Of a stretch of DNA of 64,000 bases, positions 13,310-24,859 are shown piece after piece. Under the pieces are notes generated by a model that saw only the letters and a list, made by a program, of their open reading frames with translations, was not told where the DNA came from and made no database searches. The stretch covers positions 64,750,722 to 64,814,721 of the forward strand of contig NC_080045.1 in assembly GCF_012489685.1 (NCBI RefSeq), given 5' to 3'. The translations under genes were made by a program, and so were the position numbers. The number at the start of each line of letters is the position of its first letter. Within the stretch, counting starts at the first letter, position 1. Source of the DNA: Lotus japonicus (lineage: Eukaryota > Streptophyta > Magnoliopsida > Fabales > Fabaceae).

Positions 13310-13545
13310 TGTCACGACCCAAAATCCTAAGCCGTGACCGGCGCACAGACTATCACCTTAGCCTGGCAAGCCTGTTTAACCAAAACCCACTTTCCAAAAT
13401 GATTTCCCAAAGTTATACATTTTGGAAATGAATCAATGATACCTTTGGGAAATCATTTTGGAAAGTGGGTTTTGGTTAAACAGGCTTGCCAGGCTAAGGT
13501 GATAGTCTGTGCGCCGGTCACGGCTTAGGATTTTGGGTCGTGACA
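13310..13545. repeat. Palindrome made of two inverted copies of the LTR terminus
   Basis: Arms at 13310-13416 and 13439-13545 are inverted copies over 107 bp with one mismatch, around a 22-bp spacer. The left arm continues as LTR-like sequence to 13420 and matches the 3' LTR end (7917-8027) at 110 of 111 positions. The only difference from the 3' LTR, a C in 'aaaacccac', is shared by both arms. The arms therefore derive from each other or from one source copy. Confidence 0.88.
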
Positions 13546-13550
13546 GTTTT

Positions 13551-14726
13551 CAAGGGATAAAGGAACATGGAAATTGGAGGTGTAAGAGGCACCAAAAAGC
13601 ACACACCTCATGTAAGCAACATGTTAACATTAGAAAAAGAAAACAGAAATACATTTGACTATTTTGCATTGATTTCGCACGCAAAATAACTACTAACTCA
13701 AACACATTCATAGTTAAAAAGAAAAACTATTATTTGGAATTAGGATGCTTAATTTACAAGCCTAGCAGATAGCTGTCAAAGTCCCAAAGAACAAAAACTA
13801 GTAATTCTTTTACTAAGGGGAAATGCAAATTAGTACCTTGAAGTGTGGGTCACATGCGATTTAGTCCCTGATATTTCAAAATATGTATTTCACTCCCTAA
13901 CGTTTTATAAACATGCAAAATACCCATTCCATCAACTTGTCCTTAAAAAGCAAGAAATAAGCTACTGAATTAACAGCATTAAGAGATTAGCTATGGATGT
14001 GTTGACCTATTAGGGACAAGTCCGGGTTGGCCCAAAAGACAAATTATATGTGAATTTACGATCCCATTAAAAAATTATAAATACTGTCTGTTCTGTAGAA
14101 CACTAAAACTAGTTTCCAATCCTATCAATGATATTTTTTAGATTATAATCCACAAAGACTATTGAGATCTTCACAACCAAAGAAGAGAATTTCCTTCTGC
14201 GAGGAGGGACCAAACTTGCATAAGTTTCAAATCTTTTAAAGCAATTTTCAGTTCAAAATCTTTTGAAGATTTTTCAGCTCATCAGAAGGAAGATTTTCAC
14301 CAAATTTTGAAGCAGTATTTATCCAAGAATTAGAGTTTTGGATATGGTATAGTATCAACACAATTACACAACACGGTGCGGTGATAGGGTCAGCAGAGTT
14401 AAAAAACCTCCCAAATCATGAGCTGTAGGATGAATGTTTAGTGTTTTTAACATTGAGATGGAAGATGACCATCAAAATCAATTAATTTTGGGGACTCAAT
14501 GAAGGTATAAAAGAATGTGCAATTCGTGGTTTTGCTAATTCATGGTTGAAAAACATAACAAATTCCATGATATGAACATATTCCTATTAGAATAAAATCA
14601 AAATCAGTAATCAGAAATTGAAGAGAAAACCAAAAACAGCTCAATCAAAGCAATTATGAAATTGCATACAAACAAATACAAGAAATATGAAAAAAGCACA
14701 GAAAGGGGGAAAGAGGCAATACATAC
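13551..14726. other. Sequence between LTR element and candidate leader exon
   Basis: No gene is recognised. At about 13815-13960 there is one arm of a MITE-like sequence ('tagtccctgatatttcaaaat' type) without a clear partner. The rest is AT-rich. It would be intronic if the leader exon at 14727 belongs to EAF. Confidence 0.35.
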
Positions 14727-15110
14727 AACGAAAGTAAAGCTTGATCTGGCGACGGAAGAGACTGAGCTGGATGTGTGGGCAGTTGAACCCTCAAAGGGAG
14801 GAGGGTTGTGAAGGTTAGGGTTGCGGTGGTGATGATGAAGGTTGGCAGGAAACGAGTTTGTTCCGGAAGAGAGACTCTGGAGTGGCGGAAGGAAACACAC
14901 AATCTATGGCTTTAGGATCAATTGTACGGGGAGAAACGACGGAGGAATGAGAGGATTGCCGTGCCGGTGAAGCAATAACACGGTGGTGGCCGGCGGACAT
15001 GAAAGGGTCGATCTCGCGAGCACCGCGGTACTATCGGTGAAACGAATGTACGAAAATAGGTCCTAAGGTGTGGTCGAATCTGACAGTACGCAGAGGAAAA
15101 GCAACAAGGA
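14727..15110 (-). other. Candidate 5' UTR exon (EAF leader?)
   Basis: On the minus strand this block is GC- and CpG-richer than its surroundings. It contains pyrimidine-rich leader-like sequence and ends at a good donor 'gtatgt' (14726-14721). It contains an ATG at 15000 that opens only 61 codons without a recognisable domain. The nearest downstream acceptor with a known gene on this strand is the one just before the EAF start codon, about 7 kb away. I infer a leader exon of EAF with an upstream ORF. It could instead be the remains of a separate gene. Confidence 0.35.
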
Positions 15111-17167
15111 TTCGTTTTATTATTATTTTTTTTTTGTATAAGACACATGAGTGTAAAAGATATAAATAATAGAAAAAAAATACACTCTTTATATATAGTC
15201 AAAAAAAAAATTGTGATGTAACCGGTGTTTTAACTCGACTCAATTATCGACTCGGCTGAGGTACTGAGTTAATGAATTATTGGTCGGATAAATGTTTTAC
15301 AATAGGTTCGTCCATCTAATCGTAGGGCTTTGCATTTGCCACTAAACTTCAAGTAGATTTTTATATTTCCCTTCAAGTTGTATTCTTATGAGAGTTTTAA
15401 GGGATACCTTATCCATCAAAGTCCACCATAATGAATGGGTGAAGGTTGGGAAGGTTGGGCTGCTCCTCCAACTGAATCCTCCTCATCACTCTCATACGAA
15501 GATGAACTCTTTATCCCCTTTTGATTTATTTTTGGTGACATTTTTTTGTCATGAAGGGATGAATCATCTAAGCGGACTTCCTTCGAGACTAGTTTTCTCT
15601 CTTGTCTCACCTATGGTCCTGACTTCGTGGGCTTTGAGACCTTCTTTTTCAATCTTTGTTGTTCCAGCCTCCCTTGTTAGCATGGTATTTCTTAACATAC
15701 TTTTTTTCATTTTTTCCCTCCCTTATCATTTGCTCAATTATATCCTTAAGTTGAACACAATCATTTGTGTTATGATCGTTACTATCACGATACTCACTGT
15801 ATTTTGAATTCTGAGATTTTCAAATGGAGGTGGTTGAGGTACATGAGCGGCGACAGTGTTCACGATTCAGCCTTCCATATATCTGATGCCTACACCCAAG
15901 CGAGGCAGATTACGTGCTCAGGGGAGTCAACAAATAGATATGTGAGAATCATCTGAGAGGACGATCTTTGGCGCAAAAAGTAAAATTTCATTGGAGTTAC
16001 ATTCATATCATCGCTCAAATCTTCTCATGTCAAGAATTGTGAAAAGAAGTTCCAACTTTAATTACCTCGCAAACTAAGTGAAGCTTTTACCTTTGGACCG
16101 AGCTTACTAATGTTGCACCTTTATAAAATTTGGTAAAAACATCTCTTTGTGACTACTTTTTCCCCTGTTTTAGTTTTTTTTTTTTTAAGTATGAGAAGCC
16201 TTTGAAAGTTCGTTGCTTATAATGAAATGATAAACAAAGTGAGTCGACAATTCTTCCCAATTCCTAATTGAAGTACTGAAACCAACACAAAAGTGCTTCC
16301 CTCAAATTAAGGGGAAAATATGAAAAACTAGAGTGTCATGTGACCATATGATGCCTTACTAAATCAAGCCAGACGCGTGTTAACAAAAAAAAAATCAAAC
16401 CAATCGCGTCAGCTTGACTACTTTATGAAATAATGTTCATTATCTTAGTCATTTCAACCCACCTACATGGTATTTATTAAGTTGTAAAATATTTAAACTG
16501 ATTAATATACTATTAAACCTTGTGGCTATGGGAGGTATGTTTGTTTTTCAGTTTGAACCTTTAGAAGTACTTTCAGTTTTGTGTAACTTTATGTCATTAT
16601 GTTTGGAGAATTCTAAACCACATTTACCCGACCAACTTTGAAGTCCAAACCAACTTTTATCTCAACTTACCAATTTGTCACTTCTTCTGCATCCATGCAA
16701 TCCACTTTCAACCTCAAAACCCCGTTTTGGAAAAAAGTATCAAACTTTGTTTTACAAATCCACATTCACCAAAACTCTGTCTGAAATCCAAACACGCATT
16801 TCGTCGGTTGAGATAATTACTTTATCTATTTCATAACTCTCTACTTATTTTGGGGTAAAAGCAAGAATATGAATTTCCCTTATACAAATGGCCGTTCTTG
16901 TCACATCATGGGATTGTTTTGGCATGAATTGAACATAATGAATGCAAGCATATCACCAATGAAGATAAGGAAATCACTTTCATGAAAGCAAAAACGGAAC
17001 CAATTGTCTTATTTCACTTGCCACTTTTTTCTACCCATCTTATCTACAAATGAACACGCGTCGCCCATGCGCACTCTCTCCAGTGACCAAAACGCCGTCG
17101 TTTCACTCGAATATATTCCCTTTCTATGCTCGGAGCTCACAGTTCACTACTCAGAGAGTAGACGATA
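15111..17167. other. Intergenic region between EAF leader and ABCG7
   Basis: Mostly AT-rich, and divergent promoters would lie here. It contains the gypsy gag relic at 15640-15825. The plus-strand open frame at 15388-15807 is largely antisense to that relic and is not called. The sequence at 17040-17167 is the probable 5' UTR of the ABCG gene. Confidence 0.4.
15640..15825 (-). pseudogene. Ty3/gypsy gag zinc-knuckle relic
   Basis: The minus-strand translation includes 'YRDSNDHNTNDCVQLKDIIE' followed by 'QMIREGK'. This resembles the gag C-terminal region of Tat/Athila-lineage elements, where the usual form is Y-C-x-x-H-x-x-x-G-H-x-T-x-x-C followed by Q-L-K. The zinc ligands are partly lost (no first Cys) and stop codons follow. 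It is a decayed fragment without recognisable LTRs nearby. Confidence 0.6.
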
Positions 17168-20100
17168 ATGGTGCCTTTTGGCGGGAAAAAGGTGACCCAA
17201 ATTGTCACCGGCTTCGGCGGCAGTGGCCTCGGCCAGGTCGTAATCGCCGTCGCCGTCTCCTTCCTCGTCCGCGTCTTCTCCGTCCCCGGCCCTGCCCTCT
17301 CGCCGGAAAACGACGATGCACCCAACGACGATTCCCACGACGGTGAAACTTCACCCTCCGGGAAGGTCACGCCGGTCACTATCCGATGGAGTAACATCAA
17401 CTGCTCCCTTTCTGATAAATCCTCCAAGTCCGTGAGTTCCTACTCTCTCTCTCTCTCTAAGTCCTATTAGAACTGGATTTTCATGTTAAGCAAACTGTTA
17501 ATTACTTCGTTACCTGCAAATCTTGGTTAAATTTCTGTGATAATCCTGTTGCATTATGGTGATTTTGTTATTCTTCTGGTGAGGTTTTGATTTGGTGATG
17601 ATTGTGAAGCTGATGTTAACTGAATAGGTGAGGTTTTTGCTTAAGAATGTGAGTGGAGAAGCGAAGCCTGGAAGATTATTAGCCATAATGGGGCCTTCAG
17701 GTTCAGGGAAGACAACGTTGCTGAATGTTCTCGCGGGTCAGCTGGCCGCATCGCCGCGGCTGCATTTGTCTGGTCTTTTGGAGTTCAATGGAAAGCCTGG
17801 TTCCAAGAATGCTTACAAGTATGTGTTTGGTTTGTTAGGAATTTGTACTTGCTGATATTTCTTTTGAGTTGCTATGGTTTTTTGTGTATGCGGATCAATG
17901 AAAGAAAATGCTTGTTTTGTTGCTGTAGGTTTGCTTATGTGAGACAGGAGGATCTCTTTTTCTCGCAGCTCACTGTGCGGGAAACATTGTCTCTTGCTAC
18001 TGAACTTCAGCTTCCCAATATATCTTCTGCGGAAGAGAGAGATGAATACGTGAACAATCTCCTTTTCAAATTAGGCTTGGTGAGTTTCCATATTTTTGGA
18101 AGTTATGCTTATGTGATGCATGCTTGCCCACCATCTTTACATGTTTCAAAAATAGTAATCACCGTTAGAATCAGAAGTTACTTGTGTGTCTTATGTAATT
18201 ATTTTTAGTTTTCCTCTTTGAAACGGGTTATTCTCGTATTATGGTTCAATGTTACTGATATTACTCCCTTTGGCATCTGTATGATTTTTGTTTAAAAGGT
18301 CAGCTGTGCTGATACCAATGTTGGTGATTCAAAAGTTCGTGGAATTAGTGGTGGTGAAAAGAAACGCTTATCCATGGCATGTGAACTGCTCGCAAGCCCA
18401 TCGGTTATATTTGCTGATGAACCCACAACAGGTAAGCATGCACTTTGGAATTTGCTTTGCAGTGGATTTGAAGTTTGCTTACTTTGTAGGATGATGTAAC
18501 AATAAAAGAACTTTGCGCTGAAGTGTATTCCTGCCTTCCTGGTTTACATTCTAAAATAAGAAAATAGCAATGTCTGAAATTTCAATATGCATGTTTAGCT
18601 TCAGATGCTTTCTGACAATTACCACTGATATTAGCGGTATAGGAATTTCAATTTCAACATGCTCCCATGGTGGATATCTGTTAGGAAACCAAAAAAGAAT
18701 GATCTTATTTCTTGACTGAAAATGAACAGAACAAGGAGAAAGATATACCTAAGGGTTTCCCCTTCACAAGGGGTTTCCTCTTTCTCAACTGAGCTTTGCT
18801 TGCTCTATCAATACAATTCCCTTAATGATCCCCCACCCTTGCTTCCCCCTATTTATATATCTTACTAATCCCTCCTGACTCTATGTCCTAAATTTCTAAT
18901 TGCCTATATTAACTAACCCCTTACTGTCCCCTTTATTCTTTCAAGCGACTACCATTCTTTCTAAACAGTATCCTCTAATCACTCCGGGGCTGCTAAGATT
19001 TCGGGTTGCTTCTTAAAAAGGAAAAGAAGTCTACTTTGTTGCCTTGCTGCTTGTTCAGCATTGGCTTTATCATATTTAAACCCTGTCCTATAGAATTGTA
19101 CTCATGGTTTAACCTGTTTTGCTGGGCTTCAAGCTAATGAAAGTTCTCGAATCTTGTAATTCTATCTTGGTTTGAGGGATATGATATGCATCTGATGACC
19201 TGGGTATGTCTACAATTTTACACAGATGTTATCTTGGTTGCTCACACCATTTTAACCATTTATCAGAAAATAAGTTCAATTTATCATTTAAGGTTCAGAT
19301 AGTCTGAATTACTTATCAAGTTAATGGAGTATCTGAATAGTAATAACTTCATTTTAAAGTAGGCTAAGTGCAAGAAACCCCATTCAACTTACAAGTGAAT
19401 TTCAGAAAACTATCTTGTGGTTACAGCTCGTCTTCTCCAACTTATGACTGTTCATATCAACTCCTTACATGGCATCTTTCGTACATGCACAAGGGGTTAG
19501 CTTCACATTAAGTTTTCACCCTTTGGTGGGTTTAGGTTGTTGAGTTTTTACGTGTTGAACCACAAGGGATTTTTATGATGCTGACCTATAGTTAGAGGGA
19601 GGTTGTTCCCATTTTGGCTTATAAAATATATAGCGGAATAATGTGCATTGTCCTGTCTGCCTTTGATGATTTTTCTGTTAAGAACTCTTGTTTTCATTTT
19701 AATTTTGAGGTTATAATGTGTGAATGGAATTTCCCAGCTAGTAGCTGCTACCAGATGCGGTTATTTTGTACATACAATTATAACATCTTCCTATCTCCCC
19801 CTCCTCCCACTTACTTTGTCATAAAGTTACTTTCAGGACTTGATGCGTTCCAGGCTGAGAAAGTCATGGAAACTCTCCAACAACTTGCACAAGATGGTCA
19901 TACTGTAATTTGCTCTATACATCAGCCGAGAGGTTCAGTGTATAGTAAATTCGATGACATTGTCTTGCTAACTGAGGGTTCACTTGTTTATGCTGGTCCT
20001 GCTCGTGACGAACCATTGACATACTTCTCAAAATTCGGGTAATTGGCTACCTTATTTATGTCACGCCATCATACATCTTTCACATTGGGAATTCTCTCAG

Positions 20101-23100
20101 TATTTTATTATTTAAGAAACTGAGGCTGAGTTAACTTATTTATTAATTGATTCATTTTATTGTAACTAATTATTTATAATAACATGATAACACAGACTTT
20201 TCTGTCTATTATTTGAGAATCTTACTTTGAAACACTATACTTTTAGAAAAGCCAATGAATCCAGATTATAAAAGCTTGTCAGAATTTCAAATTTAATCTT
20301 TACATTTAATTTATCATTTTATCAACTCTTTAATTAGTTGATATTGATAGCAACATTGTGGTAAGTGATAATCCTTGGAGTAACATCATGCATCTATAGT
20401 TATTCCACTTATTTACTTTTTAATCAAACTGTATTACGAATGAGGCTTTTATGCCACATGTCAAAGAATTTTTATAGTAAAGTCATAATTTGAATAGATG
20501 CACTTGTAACTCTCTTCACTGTGTTCAAAACTTCATATTTGACTACTACCCAATTTTTACGCAGTTGATAGATATTTCTGTTTTGGCTTCAATTTGAGAT
20601 GGCAATTGATAAAAAAAATTATGAATTAGTCTTGAATTTTTCATCATTGTTTTTTTTTTCAAGTTAAAGGTCGATATGTATTCATATTTCATCCGATCAA
20701 CCAAAAAAGCCTAGTCTCTTTCTTTGTATGGTTTTTTTGTTGTTAAAATCTCAACAGATGTAAGAAATAATGCATTGAAATGATAATCTTGTTTAACTTA
20801 TATCTATCACTTTTGGACCAGTAGTTCTGAACAATTGGTTGATGATTGTCGATGAAACAGGTACCACTGCCCGGATCATGTAAATCCTGCTGAATTTTTG
20901 GCTGATCTTATATCCATAGACTACAGTTCTGCTGACAGTGTCTATTCATCTCGAAAAAGGATTGATGGGCTTGTTGAGTCATTCTCTCAAAGACTATCTA
21001 CAGTAATATATGCAACACCAATTACTATAGATGATATCTCAAAAAGTAGAAAGAAAATCAGCCAGAGGACTGTAGCAAAGAAGAAAGGTGGTTGGTGGAA
21101 GCAATTTTGGTTGCTCCTTAAACGAGCATGGATGCAGGTCTGGCCTTTTAATTTCATCTTTTTTTTGTACTCGTCAAATGGCAGGACCTAGATAAATTGC
21201 ATGATAGGACCTGTATTTAGTTTTCCTTCTTTCCCATGAACACATTTGATGTGCCTTACTTAAAAGACTTCGGAACTTGATCAAGTCATCTGGCAAGACA
21301 TAATCACAAAATTTGCATTATTTCTTGCTTTTATGTTGTGAAGTTAAATTATTTATTTTCTCAATTGTGAATTACACGGCAGAGAGAAGTATATATAATA
21401 CGCGTCATTAATATAAGATCCTTAGTTTCTCTAATTACGGTAATTATAAAATAATACACAACACATAATCAGCCCATACTTGTCCTATTTTCATTTTTCT
21501 AACAAACCATATGACCTATATATTTTCTAGTTTTGGAGCATAAAAAAGGATAATTTATTTCTTGCACACAGGGTAAGGAGAATGGAATTTATTTCTCATC
21601 TATTTGACTCATAGTTCTCTGGATGACTAGGCTTCACGTGATGCTCCTACCAACAAAGTTCGGGCAAGGATGTCAATTGCATCAGCAATTATTTTTGGGT
21701 CAGTTTTCTGGAGGATGGGAAAATCTCAGACTTCAATACAAGACAGAATGGGATTGCTTCAGGTTTGCGATGTTCTTGATTCCTGCATGCTTGTTTTTCA
21801 TATTGGCCTGCTGCTAACATGCATTGGAGAACCACTTTGATTTTTGGCAAGACACATGATTTGCTTATTAACCTAAAGTAAAACTTAATATTATGATAAC
21901 CACCAACTAATTGGGCTTGGCTAGTGTTATATTAAATCTAGTACACTTGACTTGACTACATGAGCTCCATCTTTTATTTAATTATGCTGACGAATGCTTT
22001 GAAGTTTAAACTCAAATCTTGTTCTGTTATTAAAATGAAAGTCTCACTTGGCTAAGTTTGCTTTCTTGAATTACATGGACTGTACTCAGGTTGCTGCAAT
22101 TAACACAGCTATGGCCGCTCTCACAAAGACTACTGGTGTGTTTCCGAAGGAACGGGCAATTGTTGATAGAGAACGTGCTAAAGGCTCCTATTCCTTGGGT
22201 CCTTATCTGTTTTCAAAACTGTTGGCCGAGGCTCCCATTGGAGCAGCATTTCCATTAATGTTTGGTGCTGTTCTGTACCCTATGGCGCGCCTTCATCCTA
22301 CATTGATGAGGTCAGTTTCCTATCTTGGCCCCTAGGAGCTTTAGTTTCAGTCATATTTCAATTTCTCTTCATTTTATTTTGCTCTTTTTTGTCAGTAGAT
22401 CAAAATCTTATGTAATGCTTCATACAATGAAAATGGCCATGAAATGTGCATGATTTTCTATTTTCCTCATAATCCATAAATGCCTTTATTTTATTTTCAA
22501 AGATTATTTATATTGGCAAATCCCAATGGCCACAGGGGTATACATATCCATAGCCATAGGTGATGAATCATGAATGAATGTTCTGTAGAAAAAGAAATAA
22601 TAAACTAAATATTTTTTGATTTTCTCTTGATCTGTTTTGCCTCCATTCTAAAAACAAGAAAAAGTGAAATGGAAAGTGGGAAAAAGTTCATTCCCCATGT
22701 TATTATCTTGTCACTCCTTACTTTCTACCTTTGCTCTTGAGATCTTCTATTTAATTCTTTCAATCTCATATTATAACTAATTAGTTTTAAATTGTAGATT
22801 TGGAAAATTCTGTGGAATTGTCACTATGGAATCTTTTGCGGCATCTGCGATGGGTCTTACTGTTGGAGCTATGGTTCCAACTACTGAAGCAGCTATGGCA
22901 GTAGGCCCCTCTCTTATGACTGTTTTTATTGTTTTTGGAGGCTACTATGTTAATCCTGAGAATACCCCAATCATCTTCCGCTGGATTCCTAGTGTTTCTC
23001 TGATTAGATGGTAAGCACAATTCTGATTTGAGTAAGAGGTGTTAACTTCAACTGTATAGGTCAAACAGAAGTTTAGTTGAGCTAAACATCCATGTAAAGT

Positions 23101-24123
23101 TTGATATTTGTTTCTCTTGCTCTGATACTAATGACTACCATATTGATTTATGCATTCTTTCAGGGCCTTTCAGGGACTTTGCATTAATGAATTTAGAGGT
23201 CTTCAATTTGATCATCAGCATTCATTTGATGTTCAAACAGGAGAACAGGTGAGGGGAGAGAGACAAATATTCTACCTCAATTTAGAACTATTGTCAAGTT
23301 CAATAGAATTGAATAAAAACAACATATCTTATGACTAGTGCACTCCAAAACCAAAGGGAAATTTTATCTTTTCTTTTTCTAATATAAAAACACTTACAAA
23401 GGGAAGAACCAAGCCAGAAAACATGATTGCTTTTGGGTATGATAAGGATGTATAAATGAGGGAGGAAAAAACAACTAACCCTATTAGCTGGCCTGATTGA
23501 ATAGACTAATCACCATCAGTTTTTACCGAAATGGTTTTGTTCCTTGAGCAGTAATGGTTTCTAACTCCTTCATGTAAGCGCTAAATTTAGAACATTAACA
23601 TGGGCTAATAATTTGCCATTGTTCAACCATTTCTTTAAGTTGAAATTGTGATACTGTCATAGTTTATTGGATATCTATTTAAGTAGAAGAGATAGTAATT
23701 AAACATAATACCTATCTGGTTTTCTACTGTCACATACGTGGAAAAAGTAGTAGTTTATCTGCATGTGGTTTCTTGAATGCTGATGTGTTTCCCTTTCTTA
23801 TCCCCTTCCCTCATTCACAGGCACTCGAGCGAATTTCCTTTGGAAAAAGTAGGATTATGGATACGGTGGTAGCACAAAATAGAATACTGTTGTTTTGGTA
23901 TTGCACCACCTACCTTCTCCTGGAGAAAAATAAGCCCAAATACCAGCAACTTGAAACACCCCCTCTTGACCATGAAAGACCACATTTAGAACTGGAGGAG
24001 TTCAATTCTGAACAACCTGACCAGACACCTGAAGCTCCACCCGTTAACCAAGTTGATTCCAATCAGCCCCTTGAGTCACCTGATGTAGATCCTGTTGGCC
24101 CTTTTATGCTAGAAGGTTTGTAA
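17168..24123 (+). CDS. ABCG7: ABC transporter G family half-transporter (ABCG7/WBC7 type)
   Basis: Encodes 723 residues. Order is nucleotide-binding domain then membrane domain, as in half-size ABCG (white-brown complex) exporters, which work as dimers. Exons: 17168-17431, 17628-17818, 17929-18079, 18299-18431, 19837-20038, 20861-21137, 21631-21762, 22090-22310, 22798-23010, 23164-23248 and 23821-24123. All junctions are GT-AG and in phase. An N-terminal hydrophobic segment lies near residues 20-40. Walker [10 protein letters not shown] is at about 110-118, signature ISGGEKKR at about 218-225, Walker B VIFADEP at about 238-244, and the switch motif SIHQPRG follows. The membrane half includes 'GSYSLGPYL' and '[17 protein letters not shown]'. 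A hydrophilic Glu/Pro-rich tail follows '[14 protein letters not shown]'. By memory it is closest to Arabidopsis ABCG7 (At2g01320, about 725 residues). The substrate is not established, so none is assigned. No disruption is seen. Confidence 0.94.
18679..18955 (-). repeat. Candidate solo LTR in an ABCG7 intron
   Basis: In the fourth intron. On the minus strand it ends 'ggtttcctaaca', has a TATA-like 'atatataaatag' at about 18850-18861 and a pyrimidine-rich leader beyond it, the layout of a short copia-type LTR. I could not confirm the other end or a target duplication, so this is tentative. Confidence 0.35.
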
Positions 24124-24850
24124 TCAGCTGGGCATTACTCCTGTTCTTCTCAGACATTCATCTATTTATTGATTTATCTGATACAGGTGCTAAGTAGATA
24201 TCTTTGCAAAGGATCATCTGCAATTACTGAGACAGTAAGCCGTTTCCCATAGAACAGGACCACAATCACGATGTCATTATTCGACATCCAAAACATCAGC
24301 TTGTACTTGTCACTAATAATAAACAGTGACTGGATAATTTTAGGCTGTATCATGGACATGGTGGTTCATTTGATTATAGCAGCTATTTTCATGCGGAAAT
24401 CATCCTCATTCTTGATTGCTTTTTCCTTGAGATGACTCATCCCCTAATTGTATGTTCATGGCTCTATTTTTTGGCCTCATGGTTTTAACTTGCCACCATT
24501 AACTTGGGTTGGTTTTTCTTTTTAATTTTGCATTTTAGTCTCTACATTTATCAATCACAGCAATTTGTTCATACTGTAACTTCTAATTAGTTTTTTTTAA
24601 AAAACTTCTAATTCAATTTCTGTTTAATAATGATGTCATGTTCAAATAATTCAAGGCTAGGCTCAATATTTGACGCATCGACATTTAATTTTAGTGTCTC
24701 AGTTATGTTGCCTTTGCCATGTCATCTTATTATATATATTCTTTAGGTGCATAAAACGTGTAGGATTGAGGACGATGACACCTACCCATCAAACGGAATG
24801 ACACCTACCCATAAAGTGGGATAATTTTTCGGGCGTCAATGTGAAGTGTA
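24124..24850. other. Region downstream of ABCG7
   Basis: Probable 3' UTR of ABCG7 followed by AT-rich spacer. No gene is seen. Bases 24851-24859 are the left target duplication of the Pack-MULE. Confidence 0.45.
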
Positions 24851-24859
24851 AATATTTTC

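Larger units (their letters stand above)
7917..13545 (-). mobile_element. Ty3/gypsy-type LTR retrotransposon, defective, palindromic 5' end
   Basis: A 5629-bp insertion flanked by the perfect 5-bp duplication 'gtttt' (7912-7916 and 13546-13550). In minus-strand order: a short piece of 5' LTR, a primer-binding site, decayed gag-pol, a polypurine tract and a full 3' LTR. The PBS reads TGGTATCAGAGC on the minus strand (13304-13293), complementary to initiator Met-tRNA. The polypurine tract (AAGGGAGGAAGA) sits just before the 3' LTR at about 9484-9498. Coding remnants with many stops occur in the expected order: protease-like and start of reverse transcriptase around 11760-11400, reverse transcriptase around 11270-11070, integrase core around 10567-10304, and integrase C-terminal part around 10010-9828. 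This order (integrase last) is Ty3/gypsy, not copia. The outer right end is not an LTR start but an inverted copy of the LTR end. Confidence 0.88.

Noticed and set aside
15388..15807. 139-codon plus-strand frame
   Set aside because: Overlaps the minus-strand gag relic; no plant protein features.
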